Program-made: the position numbers and the translations under genes | In this document: positions 18,904 to 31,132 of the stretch, one piece after another | Position numbering within the stretch: the stretch's first letter is position 1 | Layout: every line of letters begins with the position of its first letter | The notes under the pieces: model-generated | Told to the model about the DNA's origin: nothing | The model's input: the letters and a program-made list of their open reading frames with translations, nothing else | Databases searched by the model: none | NCBI GenBank assembly: GCA_947374535.1 | Contig: CANCCJ010000007.1 | Location: 7,726 to 71,725 of the forward strand | Length of the DNA stretch: 64,000 nucleotides | Reading direction: 5' to 3' | DNA from: Comamonadaceae bacterium | GTDB lineage: Bacteria > Pseudomonadota > Gammaproteobacteria > Burkholderiales > Burkholderiaceae

Positions 18904-20610
18904 TTAGAACTTAGGCAAATTGAACTGTGGTGGCACTCCCATGCGTGTGTTGATCAGCCATTGTTGTGTGATGGACAACACGTTGTTGGTGATCCAGTAC
19001 AACACCAAGCCAGCGGGGAAGAAGAAGAACATCACGCTGAAAGCCAGCGGCATGATCCACATCATTTTGGCTTGCATGGGGTCTGGTGGCGCGGGGTTCA
19101 ATGCGGTTTGCAGCATGGTGGTCAGCGTCATCAACAGAGGCAAGATGTAGAAAGGATCAGGTGCCGACAAATCGTGTATCCAACCCACCCAAGGTGCGTT
19201 GCGCATTTCAACGGTAGACAACAACACCCAGTACAAGGCGATGAACACGGGGATTTGCAGCGCGATAGGAACGCAGCCACCCATGGGGTTGACCTTTTCT
19301 TCGCGGTAAATCTTCATCATCTCCATTTGCATTTGTTGCGGATTGTCTTTGAGACGTTCGCGCATTTCAGTGATGCGTGGGTTGATGGCTTTCATTTTTG
19401 CCATGCTTTGGTAAGCGTGAGCGTTCAACCAATAGAAGGCTGCTTTGAGAAGAATCACCAAGCTGACAATGGACCAGCCCCAGTTGCCCAAGATGTTGTT
19501 GAGTTGGTGCAACAACCAGAACAGCGGCTTGGCAAGAATCGTCAACCAGCCGTAGTCTTTGACCAATTCCAAGCCTGGGTAGAGAGCTTCGAGCTTTTTC
19601 TCTTCTTGTGGGCCGGCGTAAAACGTGACCGCCACGCTCTTGGTTTGGCCTGGCTTGATGACTTCCAAGGGCGCAATCAAGGTTGCGCGGTAGCAGCAAT
19701 CGGGCATGGTGGAACCAATGTCCACAGCGTCCATCGAGATGTCACGGGTCATACCGTCGGGCAAGATCCATGCGCTGGCAAAGTAATGCTGCACCATGGC
19801 GATATAGCCCGTGGTGGATTGCTTTTCAACGTCAACATCTTTCTTCTTGATTTTTGCAAACTCAACTTTTTGGTACTTCTTGGCTTCTGTGTAAACAGCT
19901 GGGCCAGTGAAGGTGGAGTAGAAAGATGATTCACCAGCCGGCTTGTTGCCGTCACGCACCAGTTGGAAATACAACTGTGGCGCCACGTCTTGTGAGCCCA
20001 TGTTCACGATGTCGTGCTTCACCGCCATGTCGTAGGCACCGCGTTTGACGGTGTATGTCTTGATCAGCTTCACGCCGCCTTGAACGGCTGATTCAAACGT
20101 GATCGACAACGCGTTCTCGCCGTCTTTGAGTGTGCGTTCGCCTGGGCGAACGGTCATCAACGTTTTGTGCGTGGGCAATGCCGCACCTGGCGCACTGGCG
20201 ATCAAACCTGTTTGCGCCAAGTAAATACGGTCTTTGCTGTCGTCCAACAAAACCACATGGCTGCCGGGCTTGTGCTCGTCTGCGTGCTTCAACAATTCGA
20301 CGCGTGCCAATGTGCCGCCTTCTGTGTCAAAGCTAAGTTTGACCACATCGGTTTGGACTTCAACCCACTCTTTGCTTGCAAGTGCAGGTGTTTCCGTTAC
20401 CGGAACAGCCGCACTTTGTGCTGCGACGGGCGCAGGCACACCAGCCGCAGGGGGAACAGCAGACGCGGCTTCAGCAGCCACTTTCGCTTGTTGTGCAGGT
20501 GTGGGGAAAAAAGTGGCTTTGTGTCCGTTGTGAACTTGCCATTGGTCCCACAGGAGAACCATGGAGAATCCAAAGATCACCCACAAAATGGTGCGGCGAA
20601 TGTCATTCAT
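18904..20610 (-). CDS. yidC: Membrane protein insertase YidC
   Basis: YidC inserts and folds inner-membrane proteins, alone or with SecYEG. The 568 residues show an N-terminal transmembrane helix (TILWVIFGFSMVLLWDQW), a large periplasmic beta-sandwich (about 75-350), then the conserved five-helix core with the positively charged groove region (LNNILGNWGWSIVSLVILLKAAFYWL; MSLLP-type segment seen here as LPLLMTLTTMLQTALNP). The start overlaps the yidD stop (ATGA). It is the last gene of rpmH-rnpA-yidD-yidC, the conserved set beside dnaA. Confidence 0.96.
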   Translation of the reverse strand: MNDIRRTILWVIFGFSMVLLWDQWQVHNGHKATFFPTPAQQAKVAAEAASAVPPAAGVPAPVAAQSAAVPVTETPALASKEWVEVQTDVVKLSFDTEGGTLARVELLKHADEHKPGSHVVLLDDSKDRIYLAQTGLIASAPGAALPTHKTLMTVRPGERTLKDGENALSITFESAVQGGVKLIKTYTVKRGAYDMAVKHDIVNMGSQDVAPQLYFQLVRDGNKPAGESSFYSTFTGPAVYTEAKKYQKVEFAKIKKKDVDVEKQSTTGYIAMVQHYFASAWILPDGMTRDISMDAVDIGSTMPDCCYRATLIAPLEVIKPGQTKSVAVTFYAGPQEEKKLEALYPGLELVKDYGWLTILAKPLFWLLHQLNNILGNWGWSIVSLVILLKAAFYWLNAHAYQSMAKMKAINPRITEMRERLKDNPQQMQMEMMKIYREEKVNPMGGCVPIALQIPVFIALYWVLLSTVEMRNAPWVGWIHDLSAPDPFYILPLLMTLTTMLQTALNPAPPDPMQAKMMWIMPLAFSVMFFFFPAGLVLYWITNNVLSITQQWLINTRMGVPPQFNLPKF

Positions 20611-20870
20611 GAAGTTTTCTTTCCGGAGTTGGAAGAGGTCAAAGAGGTAAACAAAGCAGAAGGCACGGGGTCATGTCCGCCAGAACACCAAGGGTGGCAA
20701 CGTGCAAGCCGTCTCAAAGTGAGGTAACTGCCACGCGCTGCACCATGAAGTTTTAACGCTTGAAGCGAATAAACAGAACAGGTGGGTTCAAACCGACATG
20801 AAGATCCCAGCCATGGGCTGAGAAAAAACCGATAACCACGCACCATCGCTATCAAAAACGATTGCATCAT
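20607..20870 (-). CDS. yidD: Membrane protein insertion efficiency factor YidD
   Basis: A small 87-residue protein thought to assist YidC-dependent insertion. It shows an N-terminal amphipathic helix (FLIAMVRGYRFFLSPWLG) and the family cysteine motif CRFEPTCSVYSLQALKLHG, then ARCHPWCSGGHDPVP. Both ends overlap neighbours by four bases (rnpA upstream, yidC downstream), so the three genes are translationally coupled. Confidence 0.95.
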   Translation of the reverse strand: MMQSFLIAMVRGYRFFLSPWLGSSCRFEPTCSVYSLQALKLHGAARGSYLTLRRLARCHPWCSGGHDPVPSALFTSLTSSNSGKKTS

Positions 20871-21268
20871 GCGGGCCCGACTTTGCCAAACAGTTGTTTC
20901 AGTTCTTCTCGTACAGCTTGTTTCAATACATCTGAAGATGCACTGACAAACTTTTGCGTGTTGAACGTGGCGCGCAACCGAACCACATAAGCCGTTCGTT
21001 GCAGATTGCCAACAAATTCATGCGAAACCGCGTGGATTTGTCGACGAATCAAATTACGCGTAACCGCACGTTTGGCCCATCTTTTAGGTGTGAGTGCGCC
21101 AAGCATCAAGACGCCATCGACAAACAGGGCCGGGGTTTCTTCAAACCCAGACCCTGTGGAGGCTTTGACGGCGTGTTGCCACTGGTGCAACACAAAATGG
21201 GGCGTACGCGCCACAGTTCCCGCCGACATGACGGCCTGAAATTCTGACCACTGTTTCAGACGTTCCAC
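20867..21268 (-). CDS. rnpA: Ribonuclease P protein component RnpA
   Basis: The protein subunit of RNase P, which matures tRNA 5' ends. It is a basic protein with ERLKQWSEFQAVM at the N-terminus and the RNR-type motif as KRAVTRNLIRRQIHAV in the middle. I place the start at a GTG (133 residues), where the family usually begins, just before ERLK; a TTG at 21301, three bases after the rpmH stop, would add eleven residues (144 total). The ribosome-site evidence does not decide between them. The stop overlaps the yidD start. Confidence 0.92.
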   Translation of the reverse strand: MERLKQWSEFQAVMSAGTVARTPHFVLHQWQHAVKASTGSGFEETPALFVDGVLMLGALTPKRWAKRAVTRNLIRRQIHAVSHEFVGNLQRTAYVVRLRATFNTQKFVSASSDVLKQAVREELKQLFGKVGPA

Positions 21269-21304
21269 GGCTTTTGGCTCGCGGGCCTGTCCAGCGATCA
21301 AAAA

Positions 21305-21439
21305 TTAGACAGCCAAGCGCTTGCGACCTTTAGCGCGACGTGCGTTGATCACAGCGCGGCCACCGCGTGTTTTCATGCGGACCAAAAAGCCATGGGTACG
21401 GGCGCGGCGGGTTTTAGAAGGCTGGTAAGTGCGTTTCAT
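21305..21439 (-). CDS. rpmH: 50S ribosomal protein L34
   Basis: The 44-residue, very basic protein reads [20 protein letters not shown] at its start and ends in GRKRLAV, a near-perfect L34. It is the first gene of the minus-strand rpmH-rnpA-yidD-yidC operon and diverges from dnaA across the left part of oriC. Confidence 0.97.
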   Translation of the reverse strand: MKRTYQPSKTRRARTHGFLVRMKTRGGRAVINARRAKGRKRLAV

Positions 21440-21518
21440 GATTTTTCCAAAAAGCTAAGCCCTGAACAGATCAGGGAAACCGGTAATTATCTCAAACTTT
21501 TAGGGCACTTGCAGACTT

Positions 21519-21633
21519 TTATCCACACTCTTTTGAGCTTCGTGTTTTTAAAGGTCTTTCAGATTTATCTGTCCTGTGGATAATTTTTTGATAAAGTGCT
21601 CAATTGCTTGCCTTTTCAAGGCAGCTATCCACA
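21519..21633. other. oriC: oriC, left part: DnaA-box cluster between rpmH and dnaA
   Basis: The rpmH-dnaA intergenic region carries two perfect DnaA boxes: TTATCCACA at 21519-21527 and its reverse complement TGTGGATAA at 21575-21583. A third with one mismatch (CTATCCACA) is at 21625-21633, twelve bases before the dnaA ATG. The stretch between them is AT-rich. Besides being part of the origin, boxes so close to the dnaA start suggest autoregulation of dnaA. Confidence 0.85.
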
Positions 21634-21644
21634 GAAAAATATCC

Positions 21645-23057
21645 ATGACCCAGGGCCTCCCCTCTTCAGCCACCGACGGCTCACACACCAATTCAGGCAA
21701 TGGTTTGTGGCAGAGCTGCGTCGATCAATTGGCGCAAGAACTGCCAGAACAACAGTTCAATACCTGGATCAAACCCTTGGTGGCCAATGTTGCTGAAGAC
21801 TTCAGCAAAGTGGTAATTTTGGTTGGAAACCGCTTCAAACTTGACTGGATTCGTGCTCAATATGCCAATCGAATTGCAGGCTTGTTACAGCAAATTTATG
21901 GCCAACCAATCCAAGTCGAGTTAGCAATCACTCCCAAAGAAACACCCGTAAGAATTAAGTCTGTCTCTTTTTCACAAGAGCTTGAATCTTTACCTGAAAG
22001 CTTTGTGGGCCTTGAAGAAGGCATTCCAAGCGGGCCTCGCACACGACTCAATACAGCCCTGACCTTTGACACCTTGGTCGAAGGTACGGCCAATCGAATG
22101 GCGCGTGCTGCAGCCATGCATGTGGCCACCATGCCAGGACAGCTCTACAACCCTTTGTTTATCTACGGCGGTGTTGGTTTGGGTAAGACCCATTTGATGC
22201 ACGCGGTGGGTAATAAGCTCTTGTCTGAACGTCCAGACGCCAAAGTTCTCTACATCCATGCTGAGCAATTTGTTTCGGATGTGGTTAAAGCCTATCAGCG
22301 CAAAACTTTTGATGAATTCAAAGAGCGTTACCACTCACTCGATCTGCTGTTGATTGACGATGTCCAGTTCTTTGCAAACAAAGAACGGACCCAAGAAGAG
22401 TTCTTCAACGCCTTTGAAGCCTTGCTTGCCAAAAAGTCTCACATCATCATGACGAGTGACACTTACCCGAAGGGTTTGACAGACATTCATGAACGCTTGG
22501 TGTCACGCTTTGATGCAGGCTTAACCGTCGCTATTGAACCCCCTGAGCTCGAAATGCGTGTGGCTATTTTGATTAGCAAATCACGCTCGGAAGGCTCTGA
22601 AATGCCTGAAGAAGTGGCCTTTTTTGTGGCTAAAAACGTGCGTTCCAACGTGCGTGAGCTCGAAGGTGCTTTGCGCAAAATCTTGGCGTACTCACGGTTT
22701 AACCAGAAAGAAATCTCGATTCAGCTGGCACGTGATGCCCTGCGCGACTTGCTTTCAATTCAAAACCGCCAAATTTCCGTTGAGAACATTCAAAAAACCG
22801 TCGCTGACTATTACAAGATCAAAGTGGCGGACATGTACTCTAAGAAGCGTCCTGCTTCGATTGCACGCCCGCGCCAGATCGCCATGTACCTAGCCAAGGA
22901 ACTCACGCAAAAGAGCCTTCCAGAGATCGGAGAGCTGTTTGGGGGTCGTGATCACACAACAGTCCTCCATGCGGTACGCAAAATCACGGCTGAGCGCCAA
23001 CAAATGGCCGACTTGAATCAACAACTGCACGTCCTAGAGCAAACACTCAAAGGCTAA
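21645..23057 (+). CDS. dnaA: Chromosomal replication initiator DnaA
   Basis: DnaA binds oriC as an ATP-dependent filament and opens the duplex. The 470 residues show domain I ([25 protein letters not shown]), a short linker, the AAA+ domain with Walker [11 protein letters not shown] (about 171) and Walker [11 protein letters not shown] (about 237), and the C-terminal DNA-binding domain with signature [15 protein letters not shown] (about 434). The start is the ATG at 21645, where the protein aligns with the family; the frame is open further upstream through the DnaA-box region. Confidence 0.97.
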   Translation: MTQGLPSSATDGSHTNSGNGLWQSCVDQLAQELPEQQFNTWIKPLVANVAEDFSKVVILVGNRFKLDWIRAQYANRIAGLLQQIYGQPIQVELAITPKETPVRIKSVSFSQELESLPESFVGLEEGIPSGPRTRLNTALTFDTLVEGTANRMARAAAMHVATMPGQLYNPLFIYGGVGLGKTHLMHAVGNKLLSERPDAKVLYIHAEQFVSDVVKAYQRKTFDEFKERYHSLDLLLIDDVQFFANKERTQEEFFNAFEALLAKKSHIIMTSDTYPKGLTDIHERLVSRFDAGLTVAIEPPELEMRVAILISKSRSEGSEMPEEVAFFVAKNVRSNVRELEGALRKILAYSRFNQKEISIQLARDALRDLLSIQNRQISVENIQKTVADYYKIKVADMYSKKRPASIARPRQIAMYLAKELTQKSLPEIGELFGGRDHTTVLHAVRKITAERQQMADLNQQLHVLEQTLKG

Positions 23058-23075
23058 TCAACCCAAGAACAACCC

Positions 23076-23277
23076 TGTGGATGGTTTCTGGATAAGACCA
23101 GAGTTATCCACAGAAAAGTAGGAATCAAGAAGTTATCCAATTTTGAACGACAGCAGAAAAGCAAGCTTGCCAACACCTTTGCGGTGAGTCCAAGTGCTTG
23201 AAAAAAAAGAGGAAAATGCTGTTGTCCACAGAAAGATGCTTTGCTTATCTACTACTACTAATTTAAATAAAGAAAAC
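23076..23277. other. oriC: oriC, right part: DnaA boxes, DnaA-trio repeats and AT-rich unwinding region between dnaA and dnaN
   Basis: The dnaA-dnaN gap holds one perfect DnaA box, TTATCCACA at 23104-23112, and near matches TCTGGATAA (23087-23095), TTATCCAAT (23133-23141) and TTGTCCACA (23222-23230). Just after the last comes CTACTACTACTA (23249-23260), i.e. four TAG trinucleotides on the other strand, running into AT-rich ATTTAAATAAAGAAAA. Box, trinucleotide repeats and AT-rich tract in that order match the basal unwinding element (DnaA-trios) described for bacterial origins. Confidence 0.85.
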
Positions 23278-23288
23278 AAGAGGAAGAG

Positions 23289-24395
23289 ATGATCGTACTG
23301 AAGGCAACACAAGACAAGGTTTTGTCAGTTCTGCAATCTGTTGCAGGCATCGTTGAACGCCGTCACACACTGCCAATCTTGGCAAACGTGTTAATCCGCA
23401 AAACAGGCAGTGCCCTACAGCTGACGACCAGTGATTTAGAAATTCAAATTCGCACAACGGCTGAACTTGACGGTGACGCCGGTAACTTCACCACGACTGT
23501 GGGTGCACGCAAGTTGATTGACATCTTGCGCACCATGCCTTCTGACCAAACCGTGAGTTTGGAATCAAGTCAAAACAAATTGATTCTGAAAGGTGGCAAG
23601 AGCCGCTTTACTTTGCAAAGCTTGCCTGCTGAAGATTTCCCCTTGGTGCAAGAAGCCGCCAGCTTTGGTCCTTCTTTCAGCGTGCCGCAAAAGACTTTGA
23701 AAGAATTGCTGCACCAGGTGTCATTCGCCATGGCTGTGCATGACATCCGTTACTACCTCACTGGCATCTTGTTTGTGGCAGAAGGCAAACAGCTCAGCTT
23801 GGTGGCGACAGATGGCCATCGTTTGGCTTTCTCATCCGCTACTTTGGATGTGGAAGTGCCACGCCAAGAAGTCATCTTGCCTCGCAAAACAGTGCTTGAA
23901 ATGCAGCGCTTGTTGAGTGACAAAGAAGGTGCGATTGAAATGCAGTTCGCTGGTAACCAAGCCAAGTTCACGTTTGACGGCATGGAATTTGTCACCAAGC
24001 TGGTTGAAGGTAAGTTTCCAGACTACAACCGCGTGATTCCAAAGAATCATAAAAACACCATCACCATGGGCCGCACTGCTTTGTTGGCTACTTTGCAACG
24101 CACAGCGATTTTGACCAGCGAAAAGTTCAAAGGCGTGCGTTTGAACTTGGAACCAGGTGTGTTGCGCGTGGCATCGAGCAACGCTGAACAAGAAGAAGCG
24201 GTAGATGAACTTGAAATTGATTACAACGGCGACGCCATTGAAATTGGTTTCAACGTGACCTATTTGATCGACGCCTTGACCAATATGGACCAAGACATGG
24301 TGCAAGTGGATTTGGCTGATTCCAACAGCTCAGCCCTCATCACCATTCCTGAAAACACCACTTTCAAATATGTGGTGATGCCAATGCGTATTTAA
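23289..24395 (+). CDS. dnaN: DNA polymerase III beta subunit (sliding clamp)
   Basis: DnaN forms the ring-shaped dimer that tethers polymerase III to DNA. The 368-residue protein has three repeated clamp folds and the family start MIVLKATQDKVLSVLQSVAG, with LPILANVLI, DIRYYLTGILF and the C-terminal YVVMPMRI, part of the client-binding pocket. It follows dnaA and oriC and precedes gyrB, the classic order. Confidence 0.97.
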   Translation: MIVLKATQDKVLSVLQSVAGIVERRHTLPILANVLIRKTGSALQLTTSDLEIQIRTTAELDGDAGNFTTTVGARKLIDILRTMPSDQTVSLESSQNKLILKGGKSRFTLQSLPAEDFPLVQEAASFGPSFSVPQKTLKELLHQVSFAMAVHDIRYYLTGILFVAEGKQLSLVATDGHRLAFSSATLDVEVPRQEVILPRKTVLEMQRLLSDKEGAIEMQFAGNQAKFTFDGMEFVTKLVEGKFPDYNRVIPKNHKNTITMGRTALLATLQRTAILTSEKFKGVRLNLEPGVLRVASSNAEQEEAVDELEIDYNGDAIEIGFNVTYLIDALTNMDQDMVQVDLADSNSSALITIPENTTFKYVVMPMRI

Positions 24396-24424
24396 CGCAT
24401 TGCTTTATCTCTTTTTACGATTGA

Positions 24425-27504
<3,080 letters not shown>

Positions 27505-27618
27505 AGTGATTCCTTGAAGAAAGAGGCGAAATGCCTCTACCAAGTTCTAACTGTGAACCGTTTGTGTCATTCGTCCATGACTTAAATCAGAAGTTACGTA
27601 AAGTTTTGTTTCGCAGGT

Positions 27619-28485
27619 TTAGCCCATTAAGCCCGCACGAAAGTCATCTACCGCTTGCACCAGCTCTTCACGCGTGTTCATCACGAAAGGGCCGTATTGC
27701 GCGATGGGTTCATGTAAAGGCTTGCCAGCAATCAAAATCGCGCGTGTGTTGGCTTGTTGCGCACGCAAGACTACACCGTTACCTTCGTTGTTCAGCACGG
27801 CCATGCGCTTGATCGGCACAGCGCTTGTGTGATCACCCTGCACCACCTCTAAGCCGCCTCGATACACATACACAAAGGCATTGTGTGAAGTGGGTAGGGC
27901 TTGTTCAAACACCGCGCCCTCATTGTTGGGAAAATGCAAATCTAAGTACAAAGGTTCGGTGTGTTCGCGTTGCATCGCGCCATCTGTGTTGTGTGACTGG
28001 CCCGCTATCACGCGTATCAACACGCCCTTATCGGTGGTGACTTCAGGAATGTCATCGCTTTGGATGTCGCGGTACCAAGGCTCGCACAACTTGTTGTTGG
28101 CAGGTAGATTGAGCCAGAGTTGAAAGCCTTCCATCACACCTTCCTCTTGCTCAGGCATTTCGCTGTGGGTGAGGCCCCGTCCAGCCGTCATCCATTGCAC
28201 ACCGCCGTTTTGGAGCAAGCCTTCGTGGCCGCTGCTGTCTTTGTGGCGCATGCGTCCCGCGATCATGTAGGTCACGGTCTCAAAGCCGCGGTGAGGGTGG
28301 TTGGGAAAGCCCGCGATGTAGTCGCCGGGGTTGTCGCTGCCAAAGGCGTCGAGCATCAAGAAGGGGTCTAGGCGCTCTTGCAAATCATGGCTGAGCACAC
28401 GCGTCAGGCGCACGCCCGCGCCGTCTTTGGTGTCTTGGCCTTGCACCAAACGCTCGACACCACGCGCTTGAGTAACGGGACTCAT
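27619..28485 (-). CDS. Pirin family protein
   Basis: A 288-residue bicupin. The N-terminal cupin carries the pirin metal-site histidines in GFPNHPHRGFETVTYMIAGRMRHKDSSGHEG and QWMTAGRGLTHSEMPEQ; the second cupin is more degenerate. Some bacterial pirins have quercetin dioxygenase activity, but the physiological substrate is unknown. The start overlaps the copZ stop by four bases, so pirin is co-translated with a copper chaperone, an arrangement that hints at a role in redox or metal stress. Confidence 0.9.
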   Translation of the reverse strand: MSPVTQARGVERLVQGQDTKDGAGVRLTRVLSHDLQERLDPFLMLDAFGSDNPGDYIAGFPNHPHRGFETVTYMIAGRMRHKDSSGHEGLLQNGGVQWMTAGRGLTHSEMPEQEEGVMEGFQLWLNLPANNKLCEPWYRDIQSDDIPEVTTDKGVLIRVIAGQSHNTDGAMQREHTEPLYLDLHFPNNEGAVFEQALPTSHNAFVYVYRGGLEVVQGDHTSAVPIKRMAVLNNEGNGVVLRAQQANTRAILIAGKPLHEPIAQYGPFVMNTREELVQAVDDFRAGLMG

Positions 28486-28676
28486 ACGGTTTGATACCCT
28501 TCTTCAGCAATGGCGTGCGCCAGCGTGTCGCGGGCTTGTTCGCTTTGCACCACCACTTTGTTGTGGCTGCGGTCAATCTCAATGTGCGCTTGTGGGTCTA
28601 AGCGCATCAGTGCTTTCTTAACGGCCATTTCGCAGTGGCCGCAAGTCATTCCCTGTACGTCAAATGTGTGTTCCAT
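28482..28676 (-). CDS. copZ: CopZ-like heavy-metal-binding (HMA) copper chaperone
   Basis: A 64-residue single HMA domain with the metal-binding GMTCGHC motif at about 9-15 and the expected beta-alpha-beta-beta-alpha-beta pattern. It probably carries Cu(I) to the CopA pump encoded divergently 33 bases away. A GGAG ribosome site precedes the ATG. Confidence 0.9.
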   Translation of the reverse strand: MEHTFDVQGMTCGHCEMAVKKALMRLDPQAHIEIDRSHNKVVVQSEQARDTLAHAIAEEGYQTV

Positions 28677-28693
28677 ATGTGGCTCCTGCTAAA

Positions 28694-28709
28694 GATGTAA
28701 CCTTACATC
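28694..28709. promoter_or_regulatory. Perfect dyad between copZ and copA, candidate metal-regulator operator
   Basis: GATGTAA-CC-TTACATC is a perfect seven-base inverted repeat filling half of the 33-bp gap between the divergent copZ and copA starts and touching the copA ATG. It is not the usual CueR-type dyad (CCTTCC/GGAAGG). No regulator gene lies nearby. The role as operator is inferred from position and symmetry. Confidence 0.55.
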
Positions 28710-30944
28710 ATGAATGAATTGTCCTGCGATATTGGCATTGGTGGCATGACGTGCGCATCTTGTGTGGCCCGTGTGGAGCGCGCAATTGCGAAGCTGCCGG
28801 GGGTTGAGAGCGTTAGCGTGAACCTAGCGACTGAGTCTGCCCGCGTGACGTGGGCGGCATCCCAAGTCCAAGAAGACACCCAAACCCAACAAGCCCGCTT
28901 GCGCCGCGCCGTGCGTGATGCTGGGTACGAACCATTGGTTGCCGAGCATTTGGAGCAGTCACCCGTCAGCGCTTGGGCGGGCTTTGCCCCAGTGGCCGCT
29001 GGTCTGTTGCTGAGCACGCCCTTGCTTTTACCGATGCTGGCAGACCTTTTCGATGCGCACTGGATGCTGCCCCCGCTGTCGCAGTTTGTGTTGGCCACGC
29101 CGGTGCAGTTTGTTTTGGGTGCTCGTTTTTACAAAGCGGGTTGGCATGCGGTGCTGGCGGGCAGCGGCAATATGGATTTGCTGGTGGCTTTGGGCACCTC
29201 GGCTGGCTGGGCTTTGTCTGTTTGGTTGTGGCTGATGGCCCCCGCAAATGAGATGGTGCATTTGTATTTCGAAGCGTCGGCGGTTGTTATTACCTTGGTG
29301 CTGCTGGGTAAATGGCTGGAAGCTCGGGCCAAGCGTCAAACCACCGATGCCATTCGCGCCTTGCACGCCTTGCGCCCTGCGCGTGCACGCGTGATCACCT
29401 TGGATGGTGAAGTCGACATTCCAATTGAAGAGCTGCTGGTGGGCGACCGCCTGGTGGTATTGCCAGGCGAGCGCTTTGCCGCAGATGGCGCGTTGCTGGA
29501 AGGGCAAACTCAAGTGGACGAGTCCATGCTCACGGGCGAGCCGTTGCCGGTGCACAAAGACGTGGATGCGCGTGTGACGGGCGGCAGCATCAACGGCGAA
29601 GGCCGAGTGGTGATTCGTGTGAGCGCCACAGGCACGGCTACGGTGTTGTCCAACATCATCCGCTTGGTGGAGGATGCGCAAGCGGCTAAGGCGCCTATCC
29701 AACGTTTGGTAGACCAAGTGTCTTCCGTGTTCGTCCCAGTGGTGTTGGTGTTTGCGCTGGCGACCTTGATGGCTTGGTGGTTCACGGGTCATAGCCTAGA
29801 AGAGTCGCTCATTGACTGTGTGGCGGTGCTGGTCATTGCTTGCCCGTGTGCCTTGGGTTTAGCGACACCCGCCGCCATCATGGCCGGCACGGGTGTGGCG
29901 GCTAAGCACGGCATTCTCATCAAAGATGCTCAAGCGTTAGAGGTGGCTCACCATGTCGACACGGTGGCGTTTGACAAAACTGGCACCTTGACCGTGGGGC
30001 AACCGCGTTTGTTGTCTTTGCATGCCGCAGAGCATGCAAACGAACAAGCCTTGCTCGCTTTGGCTGCGGGTTTGCAAAGCGGCAGCCAACATCCTTTGGC
30101 ACATGCGGTGCTGCAGGCGGCCAAGGCGCAAAACGTGACATTCCTTGCGCCAGAAAGCGTCAAGGCCGTCCCTGGATTCGGCAGCGAAGGGGTGGTGCAG
30201 AGCCGCACTTTGTTGCTGGGAAGTTTGCGTTGGATGGCCGCACTCGAAGTGCCAGATGGCGCATGGCAAATCCAAGCCCAAGCGCTGCAAGCCCAAGGTG
30301 CGACGGTTTCGGTGCTGGCCGAACGCACCGCACACGGTGTGGAGGCGCTCGCCGTATTGGCCTTTGGTGATGAGCCCAAACCCGGTGTGCAAGCGGCTAT
30401 CGCAGTGTTGCGCGCGCGTGGCTTGCGCTTGGTGATGATTTCTGGTGACAACGAAGGCGCCGCTCAGGCCATGGCCGCCCGTTTGGGGATACGCGCGGAC
30501 GAAGTCCATGCCGAGGTCATGCCCGGCGACAAAGCTGCCTTGGTGAAGCGCTTGCAGCACAATGAAAACGGCGCCCCCCATGTGGTGGCTTTTGTGGGTG
30601 ATGGCATCAACGATGCCCCCGCGTTGGCAGCCGCCGACGTGGGCTTGGCCATGGCCAATTTGAATGCGGACGGCCAAGGCGGTGGCACGGACGTGGCGAT
30701 GCAGGCCGCGGGCATCACGCTCATGCGCGGCGATGTGGTTTTGGTGGCTGGTGCGCTGGATATTTCGGCGCGTACCGTGTCCAAAATTCGTCAGAACTTG
30801 TTTTGGGCCTTTGTTTACAACACGGCGGGTATTCCGCTGGCGGCTCTGGGTTATCTGAACCCCGTGGTGGCGGGTGCGGCGATGGCGCTTAGCTCGGTCA
30901 GTGTGATGAGCAATGCTTTGTTGCTCAAGCGTTGGAAGCCCTAA
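28710..30944 (+). CDS. copA: Copper-exporting P1B-type ATPase CopA
   Basis: It pumps Cu(I) out of the cytoplasm. The 744 residues contain a single N-terminal HMA domain (GGMTCASC at about 11-18), eight membrane helices, the copper-selective CPC motif (IACPCALGLATPAA, about 377), the phosphorylation site FDKTGTLTVG (about 420), the SEHPL-equivalent SGSQHPLAHAVL and the hinge GDGINDAPAL (about 630). The ATG lies directly after the dyad with no visible Shine-Dalgarno, so the message may be leaderless or have a very short leader. It is paired with copZ. Confidence 0.95.
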   Translation: MNELSCDIGIGGMTCASCVARVERAIAKLPGVESVSVNLATESARVTWAASQVQEDTQTQQARLRRAVRDAGYEPLVAEHLEQSPVSAWAGFAPVAAGLLLSTPLLLPMLADLFDAHWMLPPLSQFVLATPVQFVLGARFYKAGWHAVLAGSGNMDLLVALGTSAGWALSVWLWLMAPANEMVHLYFEASAVVITLVLLGKWLEARAKRQTTDAIRALHALRPARARVITLDGEVDIPIEELLVGDRLVVLPGERFAADGALLEGQTQVDESMLTGEPLPVHKDVDARVTGGSINGEGRVVIRVSATGTATVLSNIIRLVEDAQAAKAPIQRLVDQVSSVFVPVVLVFALATLMAWWFTGHSLEESLIDCVAVLVIACPCALGLATPAAIMAGTGVAAKHGILIKDAQALEVAHHVDTVAFDKTGTLTVGQPRLLSLHAAEHANEQALLALAAGLQSGSQHPLAHAVLQAAKAQNVTFLAPESVKAVPGFGSEGVVQSRTLLLGSLRWMAALEVPDGAWQIQAQALQAQGATVSVLAERTAHGVEALAVLAFGDEPKPGVQAAIAVLRARGLRLVMISGDNEGAAQAMAARLGIRADEVHAEVMPGDKAALVKRLQHNENGAPHVVAFVGDGINDAPALAAADVGLAMANLNADGQGGGTDVAMQAAGITLMRGDVVLVAGALDISARTVSKIRQNLFWAFVYNTAGIPLAALGYLNPVVAGAAMALSSVSVMSNALLLKRWKP

Positions 30945-31132
30945 ACCGCTAGTCGCTCGCATTCGCTTTTTGGGCTTGGCCACCGTCAGTGAATATGTGC
31001 GCAAAGCCCCCACGGTTTGCGGGTGAGCATCACTTTGAACAAGCCCTTGTAAAATCGCCCCCTCGGCTAAAAGGGCGGCGCATAGCCAGACCCGGCGGCC
31101 CCGCATTTGCGCACACCCCAAAGGTTGGTTTT

